A stretch of DNA of 64,000 bases. Source: Labilithrix luteola (lineage in GTDB: Bacteria; Myxococcota_A; Polyangia; Polyangiales; Polyangiaceae). Below, in pieces: positions 56,017 to 64,000 of the stretch. Where the stretch lies: assembly GCF_001263205.1 (NCBI RefSeq), contig NZ_CP012333.1, positions 434,001-498,000 of the forward strand, in the 5' to 3' direction. Within the stretch, counting starts at the first letter, position 1. Every line of letters starts with the position of its first letter. Made by a program: the position numbers and the translations under genes. The notes under the pieces are model-generated. The model saw only the letters and a program-made list of their open reading frames with translations. It was not told the DNA's origin and made no database searches.

Positions 56017-56580
56017 ATGGCTTCGACGTTCTCCGCTCCGGCGGAGCGCGAGATGGTCACGATGACGTCCACGTCCGAAAGGGTGAGGCTCGCCGTCCGG
56101 ACCCACTATCCCCCGGTCTGGCGGTCACTCCGCCGTTTGGGGGCCTCGGAAGCCGACGCCGACGACGTTGCCCAAGAAGTCTTTCTCGTCTTCTCGAAGC
56201 GCGTCGACGACGTCGCTCCCGAGAGCGAGAAGCGCTTTCTCTTCCGAACCGCGTTTCGCATGCTCGCGACGGCGCGCCGTTCTCGTTCGCGTCGCCGCGA
56301 AGAGAGCGATGACGCCATCGACGAGGTGCGCGACTCCGCACCGACGCCCGAAGAACAGTGGGACGAGCGGCAACGGCTCGAAACCCTCGACCGCCTGCTC
56401 GGTCAGCTGCCCTTCGAGCTGCGCGCCGTGTTGACTCTCTGCGCGATCGAACAAGTGACCGCGCGCGATGCCGCCGAAATTCTGGAACTCCCTCAAGGGA
56501 CCGTCGCTTCGCGCCTCGCCCGAGCACGCGACACGATGGCCGAGCTCGTTCGACGCGAACGAGCACGAGGACCGCGATGA
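56017..56580 (+). CDS. ECF sigma factor (cassette D gene 2)
   Basis: 187 residues from ATG 56017; ATG 56053 and 56062 are shorter options. Region 2: YPPVWRSLRRLGA, ADADDVAQEVFLVFSKR and KRFLFRTAFRMLATARR. Region 4: LPFELRAVLTLCAIEQ-type helix, then TARDAAEILELPQGTVASRL. Its nearest relative here is sigma B. The 116-base gap upstream ends GTTCGATCAAACGTTTCTCG, which may hold a promoter. The stop overlaps the next start by ATGA. Confidence 0.9.
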   Translation: MASTFSAPAEREMVTMTSTSERVRLAVRTHYPPVWRSLRRLGASEADADDVAQEVFLVFSKRVDDVAPESEKRFLFRTAFRMLATARRSRSRRREESDDAIDEVRDSAPTPEEQWDERQRLETLDRLLGQLPFELRAVLTLCAIEQVTARDAAEILELPQGTVASRLARARDTMAELVRRERARGPR

Positions 56581-57353
56581 ACGACGATATCGACAACTAC
56601 CTCGAGACGCTGTTCGAGACAGCGCGCAGCGACGGCGCCAGCCGCATGGCAACGTCGGAGCGCCGCGTTCTCGACGCCATCGCCGCCTCCTCCACACTCG
56701 CCACGGGCTCGCTCTCCGCGATGCGCAGCTCGTGGATGAAAGGCTCGCTCTTCGGTGCCATCGTCGTGGGCCTCGCGGTCGTCGCATTCCGCCTGACCGG
56801 AGGCAACGCCACGAAGACGACCGATGCCATGGTCAGCGCGGCCACGCCCGCTCCTTTCGCCGCGTCGGGTGAACCATCTCCTCATGCGGTGAACGACTCT
56901 CCTCCCGAGATTCCCTCGATCGCCGTCGACCAGTTGCCCTCCTCGCAGGTCCCGTCGAAACCGAACCGGCCGCGCAGCGTTCCAGCTCCGTCTGCGGAGC
57001 CCACGACGGCCTCGACGCGCTCGAGCCTCGAAGCAGCGACGGCGCCCGAGGCGGCGTCCCCTCGCCCGCTCAATTCCATCGCCGAACAGATTCGCCTCGT
57101 GGACTCCGCACGACGACACGTCGCTGCCCACGAAGGTCGAGAAGCGCTCGCTGTACTCGATGACTACGCACGTCGCTTTCCCGGTGGAGCGCTCGACGAA
57201 GAGGCCACGGCCCTGCGCGTCGAAGCCCTGGATCGGGCCGGCGATCACGCTGCCGCCGTCGCTCTCGGCCGACGCTTCATGAGCGCGAATCCGAACAGTG
57301 CCTACGCGTCGCGCGTCGCACTCGTCATCGCCAAGTCCCCGCCGCACGATTGA
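56577..57353 (+). CDS. single-pass anti-sigma-like protein (cassette D gene 3)
   Basis: 258 residues, ATG 56577 overlapping the sigma stop. Acidic cytoplasmic head (NDDIDNYLETLFETARSDGA), one membrane helix (LFGAIVVGLAVVAFRL), a long Pro/Ser/Ala linker to about residue 165, then a helical tail: AEQIRLVDSARRHVAAHEG, EALAVLDDYARRFPGGALD and GRRFMSANPNSAYASRVAL. The last motif is shared with the other three anti-sigma-like proteins. No zinc-binding motif. Confidence 0.8.
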   Translation: MNDDIDNYLETLFETARSDGASRMATSERRVLDAIAASSTLATGSLSAMRSSWMKGSLFGAIVVGLAVVAFRLTGGNATKTTDAMVSAATPAPFAASGEPSPHAVNDSPPEIPSIAVDQLPSSQVPSKPNRPRSVPAPSAEPTTASTRSSLEAATAPEAASPRPLNSIAEQIRLVDSARRHVAAHEGREALAVLDDYARRFPGGALDEEATALRVEALDRAGDHAAAVALGRRFMSANPNSAYASRVALVIAKSPPHD

Positions 57354-57364
57354 AGGAGACTCAC

Positions 57365-58579
57365 GTGAATTCCAGGCACCGCCCTGCCCTCACGGCCACG
57401 GGCCGTAGGCTCCCTCGCGCCTGCATTTGGCTGCTCAAGGCCTCGCTTCCCATCGCGCTCGTCGCCGCGTGCGCCGTGAGCGAGACGCCCGTCGACATCG
57501 GAGACGGCTTTCCGGATGCCGGCTCTGGGGCACCCTCGTTCACGCCTCCGCCCGAGGCGGGCGCCGACGTGTCGCTGCCTGCTCAGGTGATGTGCATGGC
57601 GAGCGAGTGCCCGGCGCCGCTCGGCACGTGCACCACGAGTCGCTTCAAATGCGATATCGACTTTTCGTCCGATGACAACAATTGCGGCGGATGCGGAATC
57701 GTCTGTCCGAACTATGACCAGATTCGCCTCCCCACCCACTGCAACAACGGCGTTTGCGTGGGAAGTTGTGGTGCGGAAGCCATCGATTGCAATGGTCTCG
57801 TCGACGACGGGTGCGAGACACTCGTCAAGCAAGACCCGAAGAACTGCGGTGCATGCGGCAACGATTGTGGACCGGGCATTCCTTGCTTGGACGGGAAATG
57901 CGGTTGCACCCCGCCGCTGAGCCTTTGCGATGGCCGCTGCGTCAACCTATCGAATAACGCCCTCAACTGCGGTGCGTGCGGCCACGCTTGTGACCACTCC
58001 AACCTGCCCCCGCCGCCTCCTCATATGGCGTATGGCTGCGGTGGTGGAGAATGCGGAAAGATCGGTTGCGTGGACGGCTGGGCCGACTGCAACGACGATT
58101 GGGTCACCAAACACTACGAGTCCGACGGCTGCGAGGTCCAGCTCAATGCGGAGCCAAATTGTGGTTCGTGCGGAAAGACGTGCAACCCCGGTCAGCGTTG
58201 CGAGTACCGGCCTCAAACCGGGGATTATCGATGCATCTGCGAGCCGGGCGAGACGGAGTGCATCGGGGCGTACTGCGTCGACATCCTGACCGATCCGACG
58301 AACTGCGGAGGATGCGGAATCATTTGCCCAGGTGCCTCGTCGTCGGCCGTGCCCACGCACGCCACGCCGGTTTGTCGGAGCGGTGTCTGCGGCCTGGATT
58401 GTGACGTGGGCTGGTCCGATTGCGATTCCAAGTCGGCCAACGGCTGCGAGACCAACATCGCACGCGATCCCAACCATTGTGGCTCGTGCACGAACGCCTG
58501 CGACTCGTCCGACGGGCAGCCGTGCGTCGGCGGCACCTGTTTGACCAAACCTTGTGACGACGAGGGACCGACCAAATGA
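57365..58579 (+). CDS. Cys-rich knot lipoprotein (cassette D gene 4)
   Basis: 404 residues. The GTG start at 57365 is set by AAGGAG six bases before it and gives a signal ending ALVAAC; it begins 11 bases after the anti-sigma stop. CPAPLGTCTTSRFKCDID precedes six knots (NCGGCGIVC, NCGACGNDC, NCGACGHAC, NCGSCGKTC, NCGGCGIIC, HCGSCTNAC), and the end is GQPCVGGTCLTKPC. Six knots as in cassettes A and C. Stop overlaps the next start by ATGA. Confidence 0.87.
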   Translation: MNSRHRPALTATGRRLPRACIWLLKASLPIALVAACAVSETPVDIGDGFPDAGSGAPSFTPPPEAGADVSLPAQVMCMASECPAPLGTCTTSRFKCDIDFSSDDNNCGGCGIVCPNYDQIRLPTHCNNGVCVGSCGAEAIDCNGLVDDGCETLVKQDPKNCGACGNDCGPGIPCLDGKCGCTPPLSLCDGRCVNLSNNALNCGACGHACDHSNLPPPPPHMAYGCGGGECGKIGCVDGWADCNDDWVTKHYESDGCEVQLNAEPNCGSCGKTCNPGQRCEYRPQTGDYRCICEPGETECIGAYCVDILTDPTNCGGCGIICPGASSSAVPTHATPVCRSGVCGLDCDVGWSDCDSKSANGCETNIARDPNHCGSCTNACDSSDGQPCVGGTCLTKPCDDEGPTK

Positions 58580-59802
58580 ACCGAAGGGTTCTCTTTCTGT
58601 CAACGCTCGTCATGGCTGCGAGCAGCGCGCATCTCGTCTCGGCCTGCGCCGAGTCGAACGACGTCGCTGACTCCCACGACGGCGCGAGCACGGCACTCCC
58701 GTCCGAGGCGACGGAGGCAGGTGGGGAAGCCATCGGCGATGGCGGCCTCTTGCCGAGCGACGCGGCAACGGATGCCGCCTGCAGCGGCGACGTGACCGAG
58801 CCCACGTGTTTCGTGGCAAAGGATTGCGCGAGCGCGACGTTCTGCGCCGAGAACGCCGATTTGGATTCGCGCTATACACTCTTCGCAGTACGCGGTTCGA
58901 GCAAGAACGACGTCTGGACCGTGGGGGCAGGCGGTACGATCCTGCACTACGACGGCAGCACCTGGTCGCCGGTGCCGATCGAGAGACGGGAGTCGCTCTA
59001 TTCACTCTGGGTCACCAGCCCGAACGACGTCTGGTTCATCGGCAGCGGCACGGCCATCTGGCACGGCACCGGCCCCCTCGGAACGGATTTCACCTTCGCG
59101 GGGGCCGCGATTCGACCGACTCCCAGCTACAACGCACCGTTCCCGGCCGCTTGGATGTCGCCCGATCAAACCATCTTGATGGTGGGCGGCGGAACGTTCT
59201 GGCAGCCGGGCGCAACGGTGCCGGGAAGCATCTGGGCCCTCAGTGGCATGTCCACGAAGCCCACGTGGACCTCGGCCGGAAACACCGTCATGATGGATGC
59301 CTTCTGGAGCAACGGCACCGACCTCTGGCGCGTCGGTCCGAAAGCACTTGCGCAGCGCTCGTTGGGCTTCTGGTCACTCGCGCCAACGGCGATGAGGAAT
59401 GCCGCGTGGCAACAGCTCGACCCGCAGACGAGCGTCGAGCTCACGTCGATCATTGGGTTCTCGGACGGCAACGTGTGGACGGTCGGCAAACAAGGCACCG
59501 TCCGTCGCTATTCGGGCGGTCCGATTCCCCGATTCGACATCGTTCCGGTTCCGACGGACGTGGACCTCTCCGGAATCTGGGGCACCTCGTCGAACGATCT
59601 CTGGGTCGTCGGTGACCGCGCGACGATTCTGCATTGGGACGGACAAAGGTGGACGCATGCGCCGACGTTCGTTCCCGGCCACAGCCTACCCGACCTCCAT
59701 GGCGTCTGGGGCAGCGGTGGCGACGTATGGGCCGTTGGTGCGGGCGCCATCCTTCGGCTCCAGCACCCTACGCAGAGCGATGCAGGCGGAGGTGTGCAGT
59801 GA
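58576..59802 (+). CDS. propeller-like lipoprotein (cassette D gene 5)
   Basis: 408 residues from ATG 58576 (ATGA overlap). Signal ends HLVSAC. Asp/Ala linker, CFVAKDCASATFC, then propeller strands: GSSKNDVWTVGAGGTILHYD, SPNDVWFIGSGTAIWHG, SDGNVWTVGKQGTVRRYSG, SSNDLWVVGDRATILHWDG and GDVWAVGAGAILRL. Counterpart of the proteins at 48050 and 1461. No catalytic motif. Coupled to the next gene by a GTGA overlap. Confidence 0.87.
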   Translation: MNRRVLFLSTLVMAASSAHLVSACAESNDVADSHDGASTALPSEATEAGGEAIGDGGLLPSDAATDAACSGDVTEPTCFVAKDCASATFCAENADLDSRYTLFAVRGSSKNDVWTVGAGGTILHYDGSTWSPVPIERRESLYSLWVTSPNDVWFIGSGTAIWHGTGPLGTDFTFAGAAIRPTPSYNAPFPAAWMSPDQTILMVGGGTFWQPGATVPGSIWALSGMSTKPTWTSAGNTVMMDAFWSNGTDLWRVGPKALAQRSLGFWSLAPTAMRNAAWQQLDPQTSVELTSIIGFSDGNVWTVGKQGTVRRYSGGPIPRFDIVPVPTDVDLSGIWGTSSNDLWVVGDRATILHWDGQRWTHAPTFVPGHSLPDLHGVWGSGGDVWAVGAGAILRLQHPTQSDAGGGVQ

Positions 59803-61148
59803 GCTGGGTCACGGTTTCGAAAAGCGGGTCGTTGCTCCTCGTCGGCCTTCTTGCGGCCGCCGCGTGCGCGAACGACGAATCGTCGTCGACGAACAAGCAA
59901 CCGACGTCCGAGACAGACACCGACGCGGGATCGACCACGCTCGACGGTGCCGCGCCGGATGGCGGCAGTTCCGATGCGGGCAAGGAAGGCGGAAGCGAGG
60001 ACGCGGCCGTCGATGCAGATGCTGCGGTCCCGACGTGCAGCAAAGAAGGCTGGTGTCGACTCGCGCTGCCGAGCAACGCCGGGAAGGCAACGCTCGTGGG
60101 CGTATGGGGCGACGGTCAGGGGACCGTCTGGGCCGTCAGCACGGAAGGCAACATCCTTCGATGGGACGGCACGTCGTGGACCGTGGCGCGCCCCGGCACC
60201 GATCCTCTCTACGCGATTTGGGGCAGCGGCCCAACGGATCTTTGGGTAAGCAGCGCGGCGGGGATTCTCCACGGCAGCGGCTCGAGCTCCGCATCGCTCG
60301 CGTGGACGCTCACTCCACTCGACTCGCTTCCGGGCGACCTGACGACGACCTTCGGCACGATCGGCGGCACCAGTCCCACGAACATTTGGATAGCCGGTTT
60401 TCGTGAGCACAACGTGAACGGGTTTGGATACAGCGTGAGCCGAGTCCTCCGGTATCTCGGTCCGGGGAGCAATCCGGCGTGGGCTCTCGAAACCGACCTC
60501 TCCACCGGTGACACGCTCCCCCCCGACACCTTTTCCCGCAGTCAATGGACCAAAGTGCTTGGTACGTCGAGCGGCGACGTCTACGTCGTAGGCAGAGCCC
60601 GCGGCATTAACCAACCAGACCCGGACCTCAAGTTTCCAGCGTCAGTCAAGCATCGGGACGTGCACCCAGACGGAACGGCCGTTTGGACCGAGATGTACAA
60701 CTCGATTACGCCAAACTGGGACGATCGTACTCCGTGCTGGTGGTTCATGTTCAATGCCGGCATGCCTCCCGATGGGCGGCCGTCATGGTTCCCTATCGCG
60801 GCGGGTGCACGCGGGAACCGAATCTGGCTCGCCAGCGGTTACAACGCAGAGCGGTACGCGGTCGCCACGTTCGACGAGATGATGTCGTCGACGGCATGGA
60901 CGTGTGATGCGTTCTCTTTCGGAGACAGCGTCGCACGAAATGCGATTTGGGTTTCCGGTGAGAACGAAGCCTGGTCGGTCGGCGACTTCGGACGCATCAA
61001 TCATTTCGACGGCACGACGTGGAAGATAGCGGCAGTCACCGCGACGTCGCTTCCGATTACCCAAGATCTCTTGGATATCTGGGGTGACGATCACGCACTC
61101 TGGGTCGTCGGAAAAGGCATCGCTCTTCGAAAGTTGCTGAATCCATGA
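59799..61148 (+). CDS. propeller-like lipoprotein (cassette D gene 6)
   Basis: 449 residues from GTG 59799 in a GTGA overlap. Signal LLLVGLLAAAAC, Asp/Gly-rich linker, CSKEGWCRLALP, then strands GVWGDGQGTVWAVSTEGNIL, GSGPTDLWVSSAAGILHGS, TSSGDVYVVGRARG, SGENEAWSVGDFGRINHFDG and HALWVVGKGIALRKL. Counterpart of the proteins at 46746 and 283. Function unknown. Confidence 0.87.
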   Translation: MSWVTVSKSGSLLLVGLLAAAACANDESSSTNKQPTSETDTDAGSTTLDGAAPDGGSSDAGKEGGSEDAAVDADAAVPTCSKEGWCRLALPSNAGKATLVGVWGDGQGTVWAVSTEGNILRWDGTSWTVARPGTDPLYAIWGSGPTDLWVSSAAGILHGSGSSSASLAWTLTPLDSLPGDLTTTFGTIGGTSPTNIWIAGFREHNVNGFGYSVSRVLRYLGPGSNPAWALETDLSTGDTLPPDTFSRSQWTKVLGTSSGDVYVVGRARGINQPDPDLKFPASVKHRDVHPDGTAVWTEMYNSITPNWDDRTPCWWFMFNAGMPPDGRPSWFPIAAGARGNRIWLASGYNAERYAVATFDEMMSSTAWTCDAFSFGDSVARNAIWVSGENEAWSVGDFGRINHFDGTTWKIAAVTATSLPITQDLLDIWGDDHALWVVGKGIALRKLLNP

Positions 61149-62523
61149 GATCCCACCGACTGCATCTGTTCCTCGCGCTCGCGGCTGGTTCGGCCGTTCT
61201 CCTCGCCATTGCGGCTTGCAGCAGCTCGGAGACCCCTTCGTTCGTTGACGCCCCCGACGGCGCCGGCGAGACGGGCGCCTCGTTGCCGCCCGCCCAGAGC
61301 GACGCCACCATCCCTGGCGACGCGGGCACCAATTCGGATGTGAGCGCACCGCCCATCGACGAGAGCGTGGAGTGCTCGGTGACCCCGTGCGTAACGCAGA
61401 TCGCCGCCGGTACGAGTCACTACTGCGCGCGCATCTCCGACGGCACGGTTCGATGCTGGGGAAACAACTCCCGAGGCCAACTAGGCCTCGGCCAAGACGA
61501 TGGCGGGTTCTCGGCCGACGCGGGCCCGAACCCGGGAACCGTGGAGGGCCTCACCGACGTCGTGCAGGTCGACGTCCAATCCGGAACGTCATGCGCCGTA
61601 TCGAAAGACGGCGCGGTAAAGTGCTGGGGCGACAATGCCACCGGGGCATCGGTAAGATCACCGGAAGCTGGGGTCAGGACACGACCCCTCACCCCGTGCC
61701 CCAGACCGTCACGCTCCCAGGGCCTGCGCGCCGCGTGGATGTCTACTCCCTCTCTTCGTTCTTCGCTTCGGCGTGCGCCACGCTCGACGGCGACGAGCTC
61801 TGGTGTTGGGGCGCAAACGGCGCCGACACAGTCGGCTACCTCGCCCGAAGCACGCTCAAGAACTCCATGATCGCGGAGCCTGGGCTCGCCGATCGCCTCG
61901 CTCCGTATCCCGGGGCCCGCTTCGGTACGGCGGGCGGCCCGTTCGTCATCACGAAGAACCAGCGCATCGTCGAGTGGAGCACGTACTCGGGACGCGACAC
62001 CGTCGCGAATTCCGCAGCTCCATATCCCATCGAGCTGGCGCTCGAAGGCGTCACCACCTTCAGCTCGAGCGAATCGCATGCGTGCGCCATCGTTCAGGGC
62101 CAGGTCGAGTGCTGGACGCACGGCACCCCCAACGTCTACATCTGCGACGGGACGGGCGCGAACACGACAGCCAAGCTGCCGACCCTCGCCAAGACAAGGG
62201 GAAACGCGTCTCCGCGCGAGCTCGCGCTCGGCCTCAACACGACCGGAACGTGCGTCCGCATGAGCGACGGCACCGTCCAGTGCTGTGGCGACAACGTCAA
62301 CGGAGGTCTCGCAACGGGCGACACGCAATTGTCGATGATCTTCACCGAAGCGAAGGCGCTCGAAGGCCATGTGGTTCAGATCGCGGCGACCGACAATTCG
62401 AAATGCGCGCTCTTGAAGACAGGTGATGTGAAGTGCTGGGGCAGCAACACGCGCGGCGAGCTGGGACAAGGCACGACCGACTCCGATCCGCACCCCGTAC
62501 CGCTTACGGTGAAGTTGCCATGA
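61145..62523 (+). CDS. RCC1-repeat lipoprotein (cassette D gene 7), apparent frameshift
   Basis: About 459 residues once one G is added in the run 61643-61646; as printed, the first frame ends at 61870 and the second carries on to 62523. The repair joins CWGDNATG to GIGKITGSWGQDT in the middle of an RCC1 repeat. ATG 61145 is in an ATGA overlap. Signal ends IAAC. Blades: CARISDGTVRCWGNNSRGQL, CAVSKDGAVKCWGDN, CATLDGDELWCWGANG, CVRMSDGTVQCCGDN and CALLKTGDVKCWGSNTRGEL. Counterpart of the protein at 45407. Confidence 0.85.
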
Positions 62524-64000
62524 AACGAAACTCGGTACGCAGGGCCGCCCCCCTCGTCTTCCTCGGTCTCCTGGCGCTCGCGTTCCACGGCCAAGGCTGC
62601 GGCGGAGACCGAGGTAGTTTTGGCGAGGCACCGCCGCTCTTGATCGCCGGCGACGGTGGCGAAGGTGGCGTCGACATCGATGCATCCTGCACCAGCAGTC
62701 TCTATTGCTCACGCGATCTGAAGACTGTCTATCGAGGATGCGGCGGCGGCCAAACGGGCGAGATCGTCGAAACCTGCGAGGCCGGTAAGGGTTGCGGTGA
62801 CGGACACTGTGTCGATGCGTGCTTGGCGGCCGAGGTCTCCAAGGGCTCGACCGGGTGCGCATTCTACGCCGTCGCGCCGGACGACCTCGTCGGTGCTTGC
62901 TACGCCGCACTCGTCGCAAACACCTGGGATCAACCGGCCACGCTCACGGGCGAATGGGACGGCAAACCCCTCGATATCAGCCAGTCCATCTATGACGTGA
63001 AGAAGAACGCCGACGGAACGGAGACGTATACACGCATCGACGGCCCGCTGGCGCCGGGTCAGATGGGGGTCGTCTTCCTGGCCCAATCGTCTGTCGATAC
63101 GCAGACCCCTTGCCCGGCAGGCGTGAAGAGCGCTCTCGACGGGCCGGTGACGAAGAAGGGAACATCCATCAATCGCGGATTCCGAATTGCCTCCAGTGTC
63201 CCCGTCAGCGCCTATGCCATCTTCCCGTACGGCGGCGCTCGAGGGCATTACCCGACAGCCACACTGCTCTTGCCCATCTCGTCGTGGGAGACGAGCTACG
63301 TCGCCGTGAGCCCGACGCGCGTCGAGGTCGCGGACTGGGAGCCAACCCGAGAGGGCTCCGAAGGCACGGACATGATCAAGATGGCCGGACCTCGGTATGT
63401 GCAAATCGTCGCGGCCGAGAACGACACGACGGTTTCGATGAAGCCCATTGCCGATGTTGCCGATGGCCAAGGTGTCGTGGGCGTCGCGGCGGGCCGTACG
63501 AAGTCATGGACGCTGCAGCGAGGCCAGGTCCTCCAGCTCGCGCAGAACGATGACCTGACGGGCACCATCGTGAACGCCGACAAGCCCGTCGGTCTCTTCG
63601 GCGGCGCCTATTGCTCCTTCGTGCCCTCGACATGGTGGGCTTGCGATCTCATGCAACAGCAGATTCCTCCGCCCTCGCAATGGGGACACGAATACGCGGT
63701 CGCTCCGTTCCGCCCTCGCTGGAGCCTCGACGCGAAGGACGACGTGCACTCGAGGCCAGAGAGTGCCTTCTACACCGTCGTCGGGGCGGTGGACGGCACG
63801 ACGCTCACGTACGACCCTTCGCCTCCCGGCTTCGCGCCGACTACGCTCGCGGCAGGGCAACGAGCGACGTTCGAGACGAGCACGGTCTTCACCGTGCGCT
63901 CCCAAGACGAACAGCACCCGTTCTTCGTCGGCTCCTTCATGCCGAGCGCGGACTATCGCGGCGGACACACGGGTGCGGTGCCTGGCGATCCCGAGTTCGT
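62520..64000 (+). CDS. IgGFc-binding-domain lipoprotein, 5' part (cassette D gene 8)
   Basis: At least 493 residues; the gene is cut by the right edge. ATG 62520 (ATGA overlap), signal ending FHGQGC. Cys-rich stub (CTSSLYCSRDL, CGDGHCVDAC) then IgGFc-binding-like motifs: ENDTTVSMKPIADV, RGQVLQLAQNDDLTGTIV, KPVGLFGGAYCSF, LMQQQIPPPSQWGHEYAV and DGTTLTYDP. Same order as the protein at 43587, to which it is paralogous, with much lower identity outside the motifs. Probable surface adhesin. Confidence 0.87.
   Translation, partial: MKRNSVRRAAPLVFLGLLALAFHGQGCGGDRGSFGEAPPLLIAGDGGEGGVDIDASCTSSLYCSRDLKTVYRGCGGGQTGEIVETCEAGKGCGDGHCVDACLAAEVSKGSTGCAFYAVAPDDLVGACYAALVANTWDQPATLTGEWDGKPLDISQSIYDVKKNADGTETYTRIDGPLAPGQMGVVFLAQSSVDTQTPCPAGVKSALDGPVTKKGTSINRGFRIASSVPVSAYAIFPYGGARGHYPTATLLLPISSWETSYVAVSPTRVEVADWEPTREGSEGTDMIKMAGPRYVQIVAAENDTTVSMKPIADVADGQGVVGVAAGRTKSWTLQRGQVLQLAQNDDLTGTIVNADKPVGLFGGAYCSFVPSTWWACDLMQQQIPPPSQWGHEYAVAPFRPRWSLDAKDDVHSRPESAFYTVVGAVDGTTLTYDPSPPGFAPTTLAAGQRATFETSTVFTVRSQDEQHPFFVGSFMPSADYRGGHTGAVPGDPEF

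Noticed and set aside
3812..57353. Zinc-binding anti-sigma (ZAS) motifs in the four anti-sigma-like proteins
   Set aside because: Looked for HxxxCxxC in all four cytoplasmic heads; none present.

Overview
The window is a G+C-rich stretch whose gene style points to a myxobacterium (Myxococcota, probably Polyangiales). It is packed with lipoproteins that have Asp/Gly/Ala-rich linkers after the lipobox, beta-propeller repeat proteins, very large hybrid sensor kinases with Ser/Thr-kinase and AAA modules, and a sigma-54 activator. No rRNA, tRNA, CRISPR array, phage or insertion sequence was recognised. The organism assignment is inference from gene content.

The main feature is a repeated gene cassette. 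Cassette D (54878-64000, + strand, cut by the right edge) and cassette C (53075-43587, - strand) each hold the same eight genes in the same order: (1) an exported protein with a Cys-containing N-terminal domain and a beta-rich C-terminal part; (2) an ECF sigma factor; (3) a single-pass anti-sigma-like protein with a periplasmic tail; (4) a Cys-rich lipoprotein with exactly six NCGACG-like knots; (5) and (6) two propeller-like lipoproteins; (7) an RCC1-repeat lipoprotein; (8) an IgGFc-binding-domain lipoprotein. Cassette A (5140-1, - strand, cut by the left edge) holds genes 2-7 and seems to have lost gene 1. Cassette B (13021-10125, - strand) is a short version: gene 1, sigma, anti-sigma and one small lipoprotein. 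Most junctions are 4-base ATGA or GTGA overlaps, so the products are probably made in fixed ratios. The simplest reading is a set of sigma-controlled systems that place Cys-rich, propeller and adhesion-type lipoproteins on the cell surface.

Layout from left to right: cassette A (1-5140); an M23 peptidase lipoprotein, a small lipoprotein, RtcB RNA ligase and an acyl-CoA:carboxylate CoA-transferase (5331-9995); cassette B (10125-13021); a DUF420-type membrane protein, AraC regulator, FG-GAP lipoprotein, DUF3558-like lipoprotein and arylamine N-acetyltransferase (13068-18351); a two-component cluster with a REC-only protein, a small kinase, a NarL-type regulator and a 1,841-residue kinase/ATPase/histidine kinase (18418-26017); an oxidoreductase group with aldehyde dehydrogenase, alcohol dehydrogenase and epoxide hydrolase (26160-30940); an NtrC-type activator and a multi-PAS hybrid kinase (31213-36763); a redox/stress group of SDR, Ohr, isochorismatase-like, SDR, pirin and DoxX (37396-41997); a relic-rich stretch (41998-43586); then cassette C, an FG-GAP lipoprotein and cassette D.

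A data-quality point affects the reading. At least eight places show a reading-frame break that one extra G or C in a short G/C run repairs, restoring normal family length. This looks like homopolymer under-calling in a long-read assembly. The affected genes (sigma A, anti-sigma A, the large kinase, ALDH twice, ADH, the isochorismatase-like gene and RCC1 of cassette D) are annotated here as probably intact. Separate from these are real-looking gene relics of NAT, an alpha/beta hydrolase, YceI and a TPR protein.
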